From Mucilaginibacter frigoritolerans (GTDB lineage: Bacteria; Bacteroidota; Bacteroidia; Sphingobacteriales; Sphingobacteriaceae), in assembly GCF_007830615.1 (NCBI RefSeq), contig NZ_VLLI01000001.1, positions 186,001-250,000 of the forward strand: DNA of 64,000 nt. Reading direction: 5' to 3'. Both the position numbers and the translations under genes were made by a program. Below, one piece after another: positions 8,608 through 17,980 of this stretch. The notes below the pieces were generated by a model, which was given only the letters and a program-made list of their open reading frames with translations, ran no database searches and was not told where the DNA came from. The first letter of the stretch is position 1, and every line of letters begins with the position of its first letter.

Positions 8608-9186
8608 ATGAAAAAAAGAATAGCCATTTTTGCTTCAGGTTCCGGATCAAATGCCCAGAAGATTATGGAACATTTTAAACGAAATGCCGAAGCGGAAGTT
8701 GTATTGATATTGACCAACAATCCACAGGCTTACGTTTTACAAAGGGCAGATAACTTCGAGGTTCCATCGCACATTTTTACCCGTAAAGAGTTTTATGAAA
8801 CTGATGATGTGATCAGGTTACTAAAAAACCTGCAGGTTGATCTTATCGTTCTGGCCGGTTTCCTGTGGCTGGTACCTGAAACACTATTAAAAGCATTTCC
8901 AAATAAAATTATCAACCTGCATCCTGCCTTACTGCCAAAACATGGTGGTAAAGGTATGTATGGCGATCATGTGCATAAGGCCGTTCTGGCCGCGGGTGAC
9001 GAAGAATCGGGCATAACCATTCATTTTGCAAGTGCGAATTTTGATGAGGGTGAAATTATTCATCAATCCCGTTTTAAAATTGAGCCGGGTGATAACCTTG
9101 AAGTGATTAAATTTAAGGGCCAGCAATTGGAACATCAACATTTCCCTAAAGTAATTGAAGGTTTGCTGAAGAAGATGAAAAGTTGA
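8608..9186 (+). CDS. purN: Phosphoribosylglycinamide formyltransferase
   Basis: Transfers a formyl group from 10-formyl-tetrahydrofolate to GAR in the third step of purine synthesis. 192 residues, normal for PurN. The start motif IAIFASGSGSNAQKI binds the ribose phosphate, NLHPALLPKHGGKGMYG carries the catalytic His and Asn region, and SGITIHFASANFDEGEII carries the conserved Asp. purH, a later step of the same pathway, follows 164 bp downstream with its own apparent promoter. Confidence 0.96.
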   Translation: MKKRIAIFASGSGSNAQKIMEHFKRNAEAEVVLILTNNPQAYVLQRADNFEVPSHIFTRKEFYETDDVIRLLKNLQVDLIVLAGFLWLVPETLLKAFPNKIINLHPALLPKHGGKGMYGDHVHKAVLAAGDEESGITIHFASANFDEGEIIHQSRFKIEPGDNLEVIKFKGQQLEHQHFPKVIEGLLKKMKS

Positions 9187-9321
9187 TTTTTTCAATGTGC
9201 TTTTTGTCGGAATTTGATAGAATGGTGTGAGTTGTCATCCATTAAGTTAGCGAAAAATTCGTTTCAGATTTTTAATAAAAAAAAACTCCCTTTCATTCTC
9301 AAATCTCTAATCACTATTCAC

Positions 9322-9329
9322 TACCTTTG
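9322..9329 (+). promoter_or_regulatory. Putative purH promoter, -7 element
   Basis: TACCTTTG, exact TAnnTTTG match, 22 bp before the ATG at 9351. The TTG at 9327 that extends the purH frame lies inside this element, so it cannot be the start. Confidence 0.6.
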
Positions 9330-9350
9330 CGGCTCAAAATTCCGCTGTTA

Positions 9351-10877
9351 ATGAGCCAATCTGTTCAAATTAAAAACGCTTTAATTTCAGTCTATTACAA
9401 AGACAATTTAGAGCCCATCATTCATGAGTTAAACCGTTTAGGTGTAAATATATATTCAACCGGGGGCACTGAAACATTTATCCGCAATTTAGGCGTTAAT
9501 GTTATTGCTGTTGAAGATCTTACTTCATACCCATCTATCTTAGGTGGTCGTGTTAAAACACTGCATCCCAAGGTGTTCGGCGGCATATTAGCCCGACGTA
9601 AATTTGAAGGAGATGAGCAACAGCTTGCTCAGTATGAAATTCCTGAAATTGACCTGGTTATTGTTGATCTTTATCCTTTTGAAGAAACCGTAAGATCAAA
9701 TGCTGAAGAAGATGAGATCATCGAAAAAATTGATATCGGTGGTATTTCTCTTATCCGCGCAGCCGCAAAAAACTTTAAAGATGTAGTGATCGTTGCATCG
9801 AAAAGCGACTACGGTACGCTGGAAGAAGTACTGAAAACACAAAACGGTGCTACCACAATTGATCAGCGTCGTTCATTTGCACATAAGGCTTTCAATATTT
9901 CATCACATTACGATACGGCCATATTCCAGTATTTTAACCAGGAAGAACCATTGCCTGTGTTTAAAGAAAGCATTCAAACCAGCCAGATACTGCGTTATGG
10001 TGAGAACCCACATCAAAAAGGTACTTTTTATGGCGATTTAGATGCGATGTTCACCAAGTTAAATGGTAAAGAATTATCATACAACAACCTGGTTGATGTT
10101 GATGCAGCCGTTGCCTTGATTGATGAGTTTACCGAACCAACTGTTGCCATTTTAAAACATACCAATGCGTGTGGTATTGCCTCACGCAGCTTTATAAAAG
10201 AAGCCTGGATTGATGCTTTGGCTTGTGATCCTGTATCTGCCTTTGGTGGTGTGATCATCGTCAATGATGAAATAAACGCCGAAACCGCTAAGGAGATTGA
10301 CAAGATATTTTATGAGGTTTTAATAGCTCCGGCTTATACAGATGAGGCAGTTGCTATACTAAAAGAGAAAAAGAATCGTATTATACTGATCCGCCAGCCG
10401 GTTGAACTACCGGTTAAACAATTTAAAACATTATTAAATGGTGTGATAGAACAGGGCAAGGATGCAGTTGTTGAAGGGCCTGAGCAAATGACTACTGTTA
10501 CTAAAAGGCAGCCCACAACACAGGAACTGAAAGATTTGTATTTTGCCAATAAGGTTGTAAAACATACTAAATCAAACACTGTTGTATTTGCCAAAAACAA
10601 TCAGTTACTGGCAAGCGGTGTTGGACAAACATCAAGAGTTGATGCCCTTAGGCAGGCGGTTATAAAGGCCGCAAGCTTTGGGTTTGACCTTAATGGTGCA
10701 GTTATGGCTTCTGATGCATTTTTCCCGTTCCCTGATTGTGTTGAACTGGCGGCTGAGGCAGGCGTACTTGCAGTATTGCAACCAGGAGGCTCAATAAACG
10801 ATAAATTATCCGTTGAAATGTGCAATCAGAAAGGTATTTCAATGGTAACTACTGGTGTGCGTCATTTTAAACATTAA
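9351..10877 (+). CDS. purH: Bifunctional AICAR formyltransferase / IMP cyclohydrolase
   Basis: Catalyses the last two steps of IMP synthesis. From the ATG at 9351 the protein has 508 residues. The N-terminal MGS-like cyclohydrolase domain (IYSTGGTETFIRN, SYPSILGGRVKTLHPKV) spans about residues 1-190; the AICAR transformylase domain follows, with LRYGENPHQKG, the KHTNACGIA catalytic block and SDAFFPFPD. The frame is open to a TTG at 9327, but that codon belongs to the promoter -7 element. mreB lies 137 bp downstream, an arrangement I believe is common in Bacteroidota. Confidence 0.97.
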   Translation: MSQSVQIKNALISVYYKDNLEPIIHELNRLGVNIYSTGGTETFIRNLGVNVIAVEDLTSYPSILGGRVKTLHPKVFGGILARRKFEGDEQQLAQYEIPEIDLVIVDLYPFEETVRSNAEEDEIIEKIDIGGISLIRAAAKNFKDVVIVASKSDYGTLEEVLKTQNGATTIDQRRSFAHKAFNISSHYDTAIFQYFNQEEPLPVFKESIQTSQILRYGENPHQKGTFYGDLDAMFTKLNGKELSYNNLVDVDAAVALIDEFTEPTVAILKHTNACGIASRSFIKEAWIDALACDPVSAFGGVIIVNDEINAETAKEIDKIFYEVLIAPAYTDEAVAILKEKKNRIILIRQPVELPVKQFKTLLNGVIEQGKDAVVEGPEQMTTVTKRQPTTQELKDLYFANKVVKHTKSNTVVFAKNNQLLASGVGQTSRVDALRQAVIKAASFGFDLNGAVMASDAFFPFPDCVELAAEAGVLAVLQPGGSINDKLSVEMCNQKGISMVTTGVRHFKH

Positions 10878-10892
10878 TACTAATTAAACCGT

Positions 10893-10946
10893 ATAAATAA
10901 AACTATTAGTACCGGTAAAATAAACAAGCGGTATAGTTTTATTTTA
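10893..10946 (+). terminator. Possible purH terminator (long inverted repeat)
   Basis: Arms ataaataaaactat and atagttttatttta flank a loop of about 25 nt, with a T-rich right arm. The loop is long, so assignment is tentative. Confidence 0.4.
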
Positions 10947-11014
10947 ATTAGTTTACATTCGTGAAATTCACGTTCTTATAATTATTTTGCAGCTTATAAT
11001 TGAAATAACACCAA

Positions 11015-12037
11015 ATGGGTCTATTTAATTTTTTTACACAAGAAATCGCGATTGATTTAGGTACCGCAAATACCCTCATTATACATAACGACAAAGTTGT
11101 TGTTGACGAACCATCAATAGTGGCTTTTGACAGATCGACTAATAAAGTAATTGCCATTGGCAGGCAGGCCATGCAAATGGAAGGTAAAACGCACGATAAT
11201 ATTCGTACCGTTAGGCCGCTGAAAGATGGTGTAATTGCTGATTTTAACGCTGCGGAGCACATGATACGTGGCATGATAAAAATGATAAACCAAGGCAAGG
11301 GATGGTTTTTCCCTTCGTTACGCATGGTTATCTGTATCCCATCAGGAATTACTGAAGTTGAGAAACGTGCAGTACGTGACTCAGCTGAAATTGCCGGTGC
11401 TAAAGAGGTTTACCTTATCCATGAGCCAATGGCTGCTGCTGTAGGTATTGGCATTGATGTGGAAGAGCCGATGGGCAACATGATTATTGATATTGGTGGT
11501 GGTACTACTGAAATCGCCGTTATTGCTTTATCAGGTATTGTTTGCGACCAATCTATCCGTGTTGCAGGTGATAACTTCGACTCAGATATTGTTCAATATA
11601 TCCGTCGTCAACATAATATCATGATTGGTGATCGTACTGCTGAGAAAATAAAAATTGAAGTAGGTGCTGCTTTGCCGGAACTGGTAGATCCGCCAACTGA
11701 TTTTGCTGTACAAGGTCGTGACCTTATGACTGGTGTACCAAAGCAAATTATGGTTTCTTATACTGAAATTGCACACTGCCTTGATAAATCAATTTCTAAA
11801 ATAGAAGAAGCGATCCTTAAAGCGCTGGAAATTACTCCTCCGGAGTTATCCGCTGATATTTATCAAACCGGTATTTATTTAACCGGAGGTGGTGCATTGT
11901 TACGCGGTTTAGATAAACGTATAGCTGCAAAAACCAAACTCCCTGTACACGTTGCTGAAGATCCTTTGCGCGCCGTAGTACGCGGTACAGGTACAGCTCT
12001 TAAAAATATTGGAAACTTTAAATTTTTAATGCAATAA
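11015..12037 (+). CDS. mreB: Rod shape-determining protein MreB (bacterial actin)
   Basis: Forms membrane-associated filaments that guide lateral cell-wall synthesis. 340 residues. Actin-fold ATP motifs are visible: phosphate 1 DLGTANTLI near residue 14, phosphate 2 DIGGGTTEIAVI, and the adenosine motif TGGGALLRGLDK. First gene of the mreBCD-mrdA-rodA operon. The mreC start lies 95 bp downstream across a strong inverted repeat, the only sizeable gap in the operon. Confidence 0.98.
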   Translation: MGLFNFFTQEIAIDLGTANTLIIHNDKVVVDEPSIVAFDRSTNKVIAIGRQAMQMEGKTHDNIRTVRPLKDGVIADFNAAEHMIRGMIKMINQGKGWFFPSLRMVICIPSGITEVEKRAVRDSAEIAGAKEVYLIHEPMAAAVGIGIDVEEPMGNMIIDIGGGTTEIAVIALSGIVCDQSIRVAGDNFDSDIVQYIRRQHNIMIGDRTAEKIKIEVGAALPELVDPPTDFAVQGRDLMTGVPKQIMVSYTEIAHCLDKSISKIEEAILKALEITPPELSADIYQTGIYLTGGGALLRGLDKRIAAKTKLPVHVAEDPLRAVVRGTGTALKNIGNFKFLMQ

Positions 12038-12047
12038 AAATAGACAA

Positions 12048-12123
12048 GAGATATCAGATATGAGATTTGAGAAAACTTTGATAGTTTCCAGGTCTCAAAT
12101 CTCAAATCTCAAATCTCATATCT
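12048..12123. repeat. Heptad inverted repeat between mreB and mreC
   Basis: Left arm agatatgagatttgaga (around 12055-12071) pairs with tctcaaatctcatatct (around 12107-12123); the right side carries three TCTCAAA heptads in tandem from 12093. A stable stem-loop in the transcript would stand between mreB and mreC. Confidence 0.75.
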
Positions 12124-12131
12124 AAAACCTC

Positions 12132-12965
12132 ATGCGTAACCTTGGGATATTTATAAGGAAATATAGCGCATTCTTTTTGTTCCTTATATTTGAAGTTTTT
12201 TCGCTGGTAATTTATGTCAAGTATAACTCATTTCAAAAGGCTACATTCATCAATTCGGCCAACCAGGTAACAGGTGCATGGTATACCCGTACTAATGATT
12301 TTTATACTTATCTGTCCTTAAAAGAGACTAATGACAGCCTGGCACGTGAAAATGTTCGTTTACGTAATCAACTGAAGTCTTCTTTTTATGTTGACACGGT
12401 AGATAAACATAAAGTAAAAGATACCGTATACAAGCAACAGTATGAGTACCTTGTAGCTAAGGTTATCAATAATTCAACTAACAACAGCAATAATTATCTT
12501 ACTATTAATATAGGCAGTAAACAAGGTATTGCCAAAGGTATGGGGGTAATTTGCAGCCAGGGTATTGTGGGTAAGGTTGTTTATGTTTCTGATCATTTTT
12601 CGGTGGTACAATCCTTATTGCATAAAGATTCGCAGTTTAGCGCAATGCTGGCCACAAACAAAGAAATTGGGTATGTTGAATGGGGCGATGATATGGATCC
12701 GCATAAAGGTGTAATGAAAGATGTATCCAACAATGCCCTGCCAAAACTGGGTGAATGGGTAGTTACTTCAGGTTATTCACTATTCCCTGAAGGGATCCCT
12801 ATTGGTAAGGTGAGCAACCTGCGCACCCGTACGGGTGGGTACTCCTTAAATATGGAAATAACATTTGCAGTTGATTTCGGCAAGCTGCAATTTGTTGATG
12901 TGGTTAATAACAAGTTTGCTAATGAACAAGCTGATTTAGAGGCACAGCGAAAAAAGAATGAGTAG
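12132..12965 (+). CDS. mreC: Rod shape-determining protein MreC
   Basis: Periplasmic scaffold linking MreB to the wall-synthesis enzymes. 277 residues: a short cytoplasmic start, one transmembrane helix at about 13-30, a short coiled coil (ETNDSLARENVRLRNQL) at about 65-90, then the beta-rich MreC domain with IGSKQGIAKGMGV and VVTSGYSLFPEGIPIGKV. The mreD ATG overlaps its end by 8 bp, indicating translational coupling. Confidence 0.95.
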   Translation: MRNLGIFIRKYSAFFLFLIFEVFSLVIYVKYNSFQKATFINSANQVTGAWYTRTNDFYTYLSLKETNDSLARENVRLRNQLKSSFYVDTVDKHKVKDTVYKQQYEYLVAKVINNSTNNSNNYLTINIGSKQGIAKGMGVICSQGIVGKVVYVSDHFSVVQSLLHKDSQFSAMLATNKEIGYVEWGDDMDPHKGVMKDVSNNALPKLGEWVVTSGYSLFPEGIPIGKVSNLRTRTGGYSLNMEITFAVDFGKLQFVDVVNNKFANEQADLEAQRKKNE

Positions 12966-13476
12966 AAGTATTATAGTTAACCTTTTAAGGTTTATCCTCG
13001 TAATTTTTATACAGGTTTGTTTGCTGAAAAACATAAACGTATACAGCTTAACCACACCTTATATCTATATCCTGTTTATTCTACTGTTGCCATTTGAAAC
13101 ACCTAACATACTGTTGTTTCCATTGGCATTTGTAACGGGCCTTATTATAGACTCTTTTTATGATACACCTGGTTTACACGCTGCTGCCTGTGTGTTACTG
13201 GCATTTGTCCGTATATTATTTATAAGTATAACTGTTCAGAAAGATGGTTTCGATAACGAGCCAGAACCCACGTTAAGCATCATGGGTTTCAGATGGTTTT
13301 TCACATATTCACTTACACTTACTTTATTTCATCACTTTTTTCTCTTCAACCTGGAGGCTTTTAGCATTTCTCAATTTCAATATACACTAAGTCGCTTTTT
13401 ATTGAGTTCAGTATTTACAGTGTTTTTAATTTTAATTTCGGGACTGTTATTTTTCAGAAGGAAAGAACGTAAATGA
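12958..13476 (+). CDS. mreD: Rod shape-determining protein MreD
   Basis: 172-residue integral membrane protein with about five or six hydrophobic helices and little soluble sequence. Sequence conservation in MreD is weak, so the call rests on size, topology and position: it overlaps mreC upstream by 8 bp and mrdA downstream by 4 bp (ATGA). Partner of MreC and RodA in the elongasome. Confidence 0.85.
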   Translation: MSRSIIVNLLRFILVIFIQVCLLKNINVYSLTTPYIYILFILLLPFETPNILLFPLAFVTGLIIDSFYDTPGLHAAACVLLAFVRILFISITVQKDGFDNEPEPTLSIMGFRWFFTYSLTLTLFHHFFLFNLEAFSISQFQYTLSRFLLSSVFTVFLILISGLLFFRRKERK

Positions 13477-15488
13477 ATAGCTTTTTTGAACGCCGCTACG
13501 TAATAGCCGGAATCTTTATATCTATCGTGTTTGTATTGCTGGTAAGACTGTTTTATATACAGATTATTGATCAGCGTTACGCTATTTACGCTAATAACAA
13601 TGTGCGCAGGGAAATAATTCACAATGCTGCCCGTGGTCCTATACTTGATCGTAACGGTAAAGTGCTTGTGCAAAATGTTCCTTTTTATGATATAATGGTG
13701 ATACCTAAGCAGGTTAAGTCATTTGACACCGTTGAGTTTTGCAGATTACTAGGCATTGACAAGGCCGAATTTGATAAACAATGGAACAAGGCAATCAAAT
13801 ATTCGCCTTACTTATCATCAGTATTTGAAAAGCAGCTCTCCATAACTACTTACGCATCATTGCAGGAAAGGTTATCAGAGTTTCCGGGCTTTTACTCGGC
13901 AACCAGATACCTGCGTACTTATCCCGATTCTGTTGCAGCTCAATTTTTGGGATACATAGGTGAGGTGTTAGACCGTGATATTAAACGTTCTAATGGTTAC
14001 TATCATCCTGGTGATTATATTGGTATAACAGGTGTAGAAAAATCATACGAGACTACTTTACGCGGGCAGCGTGGTGTCGAAAACCTGATGGTTGATTCCA
14101 AAGGCAAACCTAAAGGTCATTATGCCAATGGTTTGTATGATACTGCTGCAGTAGCGGGCCAGCGTTTAACATCATCGCTTGATATCAATATTCAAAAGCT
14201 GGGCGAAAAGCTGATGCAAAATAAACTGGGTAGTATTGTGGCTATTGAACCATCTACAGGCGAAATTTTGTGTTATGTAAGCAGCCCTACATATGATCCT
14301 AACCTGATGGTAGGACGCGAACGTGGTAACAACGCCGCTAAATTATACGCCAATGTTTATAATCCATTTTTCATCAGGCCAATACAGGCAAAATATCCAC
14401 CGGGTTCATCATTTAAGCCGCTAAGTGCGCTTATAGCTCTGCAAGAGGGCGTAATTACTCCAACCACATCCTATTATTGTCCAGGTTACTACTATGCAGG
14501 TAACCAAAGAATTCCTTGTAATAAAGGTGAATCGCACGGATTGGTGAATTTAAGCAGTGCTGTGGCAAAATCATGTAATGGTTATTTCTGTATGGTTTTT
14601 CAAAAACTGCTTGACCATGATGGGGCGAAGCAAACAGAAAATACCTTTATCAACTGGCGTGCTAACGTTAATAAATTTGGTTTGGGTTCAAAACTTGGTC
14701 TGGATATGCCAGGCGAAGGCAGAGGAAACCTGCCCACGCCATTACACTATGATAATATTTATAAACAAGGAAGATGGCGTTCAAGTACCATTATTTCGCT
14801 TGCAATAGGTCAGGGTGAGCTGGAAGCTACGCCTTTGCAGTTAGCAAATCTGGAGTGTACCATAGCCAATCATGGGTATTATTATAAACCGCATTTAATT
14901 AAAGCCATTGGTGCTCAAAATATCATTAAAAAAGAATACACCGAGCGTAATTACGTGGGGATAGATTCACAATATTTTGAACCGGTTATAAACGGGATGC
15001 AAGCGGTAGTGGAGGATGGTACGGCTATTCGCTCAAAAATTCCGGGTATTATAATGTGCGGCAAAACAGGTACGGCACAAAACCCACATGGCGAAGATCA
15101 CTCTGTATTTGTTGCCTTTGCACCACGTGTAAATCCTAAAATAGCCATTGCTGTAGTAGTTGAAAACTCGGGTGAAGGAGCGCATTGGGCAGCACCTATT
15201 GCCAGTTTTATTGTAGAGAAATATTTAAAGGGAACTATCAGTGAGCGTGAATCAGGCATAACTGTTGATTATTACGCAAATGCCAACAGGTTACCCGATA
15301 CTGCTTTGTACCTGCATCACACCATGATGAAGAAGAAGTCGAAGACTAACATCCCTCAAAAAACACAAAAGGATTCAGTAAATAAACAACTTAAGGGAGA
15401 AAAAAGCGTATCCCGTAAAAATAAAAAAGACACAGCAGCAAAGGTTTTAGCAGCACAATACCTTAAGAAAGAAGAAGAAAATGAGTAA
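13473..15488 (+). CDS. mrdA: Penicillin-binding protein 2 (peptidoglycan transpeptidase)
   Basis: Elongation-specific D,D-transpeptidase. 671 residues: one N-terminal transmembrane helix (about 9-30), a dimerisation/pedestal domain with RGPILDRNGKVL, and a C-terminal transpeptidase domain with all three active-site motifs: SxxK in PGSSFKPL (Ser312), SCN in AKSCNGYF, and KTGTAQ. The last 60 or so residues are a lysine-rich, probably disordered tail absent from short PBP2s. It works with RodA, the glycosyltransferase encoded next, overlapping by 8 bp. Confidence 0.96.
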   Translation: MNSFFERRYVIAGIFISIVFVLLVRLFYIQIIDQRYAIYANNNVRREIIHNAARGPILDRNGKVLVQNVPFYDIMVIPKQVKSFDTVEFCRLLGIDKAEFDKQWNKAIKYSPYLSSVFEKQLSITTYASLQERLSEFPGFYSATRYLRTYPDSVAAQFLGYIGEVLDRDIKRSNGYYHPGDYIGITGVEKSYETTLRGQRGVENLMVDSKGKPKGHYANGLYDTAAVAGQRLTSSLDINIQKLGEKLMQNKLGSIVAIEPSTGEILCYVSSPTYDPNLMVGRERGNNAAKLYANVYNPFFIRPIQAKYPPGSSFKPLSALIALQEGVITPTTSYYCPGYYYAGNQRIPCNKGESHGLVNLSSAVAKSCNGYFCMVFQKLLDHDGAKQTENTFINWRANVNKFGLGSKLGLDMPGEGRGNLPTPLHYDNIYKQGRWRSSTIISLAIGQGELEATPLQLANLECTIANHGYYYKPHLIKAIGAQNIIKKEYTERNYVGIDSQYFEPVINGMQAVVEDGTAIRSKIPGIIMCGKTGTAQNPHGEDHSVFVAFAPRVNPKIAIAVVVENSGEGAHWAAPIASFIVEKYLKGTISERESGITVDYYANANRLPDTALYLHHTMMKKKSKTNIPQKTQKDSVNKQLKGEKSVSRKNKKDTAAKVLAAQYLKKEEENE

Positions 15489-16752
15489 TTACAATAGTCA
15501 GCGTAGTTTCTTTTTTAATGTTGATTGGATAATGGTATTTATATACCTGGCCCTTTGTACTATTGGCTGGTTTAATATTCATGCCGCTGTTTTTGATGAA
15601 AAGCATCCCAGTATTATTGATTTAAATACCAATTATGGTAAGCAGTTTATGTTTATCATAATTTCCATGACTGTTGGCGCCTTTATCCTGCTGTTAGAAA
15701 CAAGAGTTATAACAGCTTTAACACCTGCATTTTATGGTATAACCCTGTTATTGCTGATGCTTGTATTGGTGGTTGGTCGTAACGTAGGGGGTAACCAGGC
15801 ATGGATATCCCTGGGTGGAGGATTCCGGCTTCAGCCGTCGGAGTTTGCAAAGCTCACCACTTGTTTACTGCTAGCCCGCTATTTGAGTGGTACCAATGTA
15901 AAAGTAACTGATCTGCGTTCGTTTGGTGTTGCGTTGGCTATTATTGGCGTGCCCATGTTTTTGATTATGCTACAGCCGGATATGGGTTCAACCCTGGTAT
16001 TCCTTTCACTGGTGTTTGTTTTGTATCGTGAGGGACTTTCTCCATATTTTCTGGTCATTGGCTTCCTGTTCATCGCCCTTTTTATATCGGCCATATTATA
16101 TCCACCTTTGTATGTAATTGCGGTTATAATTGGCATTACGTTGTTTCTTATCTTCCTATTTAAGCGAAATAAAAAGCTAATGGTTACGCTTATCGCTGGA
16201 CTGGCCATTTGTATTGCCTTTGTTTTTAGCGTAAAGTTTATTTACAACCATGTATTGCAGCCGCATCAAAAAGTCCGTATCGATATTATGCTGGGCATTA
16301 AGAGCGATTTACGGGGTAAAGGCTATAACGTAAATCAATCAAAAATTGCTATTGGCTCAGGTAAGCTATGGGGTAAGGGCTATCTGCATGGTACGCAAAC
16401 CAAATATGCTTTTGTGCCCGAGCAAAGTACAGATTTTATTTTTTGTACTGTAGGCGAAGAGTGGGGTTTTGCTGGTTCGGTAGTAGTAATAGGGCTTTAT
16501 TTGTTTTTGGTGCTCCGCATTATTATGGTGGCCGAACGGCAGCGATCTCCCTTTTCGCGTGTTTATGGCTATGGTGTGGCCTCTGTGATTTTTTTCCACG
16601 TAATGATCAATGTGGGGATGACTATTGGTCTTGTACCTGTAATCGGCATTCCTTTACCGTTTATCAGCTACGGTGGTTCGTCATTGTTAAGCTTCACCAT
16701 TTTACTGTTTATTCTTATCAAGCTCGATTCAAACCGGATGGGAATTGTTTAG
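15481..16752 (+). CDS. rodA: Rod shape-determining protein RodA (SEDS glycosyltransferase)
   Basis: Polymerises lipid II into glycan strands during elongation. 423 residues, about ten transmembrane helices. SEDS signatures are visible: GGNQAWISLGGGFRLQPSEF, MLQPDMGSTLVF with the catalytic-type Asp in the QPD motif, the QSKIAIGSGKLWGKG loop, VPEQSTDFIF and the C-terminal PFISYGGSS. Last gene of the mre operon. Confidence 0.97.
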   Translation: MSNYNSQRSFFFNVDWIMVFIYLALCTIGWFNIHAAVFDEKHPSIIDLNTNYGKQFMFIIISMTVGAFILLLETRVITALTPAFYGITLLLLMLVLVVGRNVGGNQAWISLGGGFRLQPSEFAKLTTCLLLARYLSGTNVKVTDLRSFGVALAIIGVPMFLIMLQPDMGSTLVFLSLVFVLYREGLSPYFLVIGFLFIALFISAILYPPLYVIAVIIGITLFLIFLFKRNKKLMVTLIAGLAICIAFVFSVKFIYNHVLQPHQKVRIDIMLGIKSDLRGKGYNVNQSKIAIGSGKLWGKGYLHGTQTKYAFVPEQSTDFIFCTVGEEWGFAGSVVVIGLYLFLVLRIIMVAERQRSPFSRVYGYGVASVIFFHVMINVGMTIGLVPVIGIPLPFISYGGSSLLSFTILLFILIKLDSNRMGIV

Positions 16753-16854
16753 TTTGCAGTTTTTAGTATGCAGTTGGCAGCTTTTTGAAATTCATATTTG
16801 CAAACTGCTCAGTCAGTGCCTACTGCTAACGGTAATCTGCTCACTGCAAATTGA
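16753..16854. repeat. Heptad-type inverted repeat after rodA
   Basis: The gap between convergent genes is filled by degenerate CTGCAAA-type heptads in opposite orientation: tttgcagtttttagtatgca on the left, tttgcaaactgctcagtc and ctgctcactgcaaa on the right. It may act as a bidirectional transcription stop, but no T-run is evident. Confidence 0.55.
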
Positions 16855-17820
16855 TCAGGCGTACCGCCTTTTCAGTAATGCATAAAACTTTTCTGTAGTT
16901 TCTGGTTTGCTCTCCCAATTGTTTTTGGTAACATAATTGGTTTTTAAAAAGCGTGCAGCCTCTTCAAATGATTCAAAGCGGTTCAGTATTTCAATAGCTT
17001 CACTGTAGGCCAGGTTATAGCCGTTAAACAAGTCTTTTACGTACAGTAGCTTATCATTCAAAGTTATGGCTACCTTAATATCATTGATAGGCTTAATGGC
17101 CAACTGATCCGTTTTGGAGCCAGCCTTGTCACCCAATTGCGATGACATTTTTTGGTTAATGGTAAGTACCTCATCTGGCTCGGTATAAACTACCGGTTCT
17201 TCCTTTACTTCAACTATCGGTATTATCGGTTCAAAATAAGGTTCGGGCTCGGGTGTTATGTATACTACAGGTGTTTCTTCTTCTTCTTCAATAATTGCTA
17301 TAGGTTCGTTTTTAGGTTGATACTCTTCATCATCCCAAATATCAGCCTCATCCATAATCAGCTCGTGCCGTATGGTTTCGGGTTCTTCCTGTATTAATGA
17401 AAAAGTTTCCTGTAGTTGGGGCGTAGTTAAATCTATTTCTGGTATGGCTTCCTCTTCTTCTGGCTGTTCAACAGGTTTTGCTTCTACGGCCTTAACCAAT
17501 CTGGCAGCTTTTTCAGCGGCCCTTGCCACACTGGGTTTCATTTGCTGCACTACTGGTTCAAAAAACTTTTGCTGCGATGAAGTAATGGCCGCATCGTCGG
17601 GTAGTTCTGGTTTTTCGAGAAGAGGGGTGCGTTTAATTTTATTTTGCAGATTGAGCTTGCACAATATCTCAATATGATCTGTTAAGAAATGGGCGTTTGA
17701 TACAAATAGTTCCAGCTCCAAATCATTCAAATCATCTTCTACAGTTTTCAGGTATTGGTATTGGTCACTCAGCTCTTGTATAATGCCACCTATCTTTTTA
17801 AATACTTCCTTTTGCTTCAT
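16855..17820 (-). CDS. Conserved hypothetical protein with acidic, proline-rich centre
   Basis: 321 residues, no signal peptide or membrane segment. The first 80 residues are helical and start MKQKEVFKKIGGIIQELSDQ; residues about 110-235 are rich in Glu and Pro, with runs such as EPEPYFEPI, and probably disordered; the last 85 residues (INDIKVAITLNDKLLYVKDL onward) look folded. The folded tail resembles C-terminal regions seen in unnamed Bacteroidota proteins. Convergent with rodA and divergent from tdk. Function not recognised. Confidence 0.7.
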   Translation of the reverse strand: MKQKEVFKKIGGIIQELSDQYQYLKTVEDDLNDLELELFVSNAHFLTDHIEILCKLNLQNKIKRTPLLEKPELPDDAAITSSQQKFFEPVVQQMKPSVARAAEKAARLVKAVEAKPVEQPEEEEAIPEIDLTTPQLQETFSLIQEEPETIRHELIMDEADIWDDEEYQPKNEPIAIIEEEEETPVVYITPEPEPYFEPIIPIVEVKEEPVVYTEPDEVLTINQKMSSQLGDKAGSKTDQLAIKPINDIKVAITLNDKLLYVKDLFNGYNLAYSEAIEILNRFESFEEAARFLKTNYVTKNNWESKPETTEKFYALLKRRYA

Positions 17821-17980
17821 GTCTCAATGTTGGAAAATGCAAATCAAAAATAAGATTTAATTCTGATATTTGGGGCGGATGATTAGCGGTTAGTGATTTA
17901 GGATGAGTGGTATTGCATAGTTTTGACAGTATAAAAACGAGAGAAAGCCGATCAAATAATCGTCAACATTTAAACAAAAG

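Noticed and set aside
16753..16854. CRISPR-like repetition
   Set aside because: Repeats are degenerate 7-mers without spacers or cas genes; better described as an inverted repeat.
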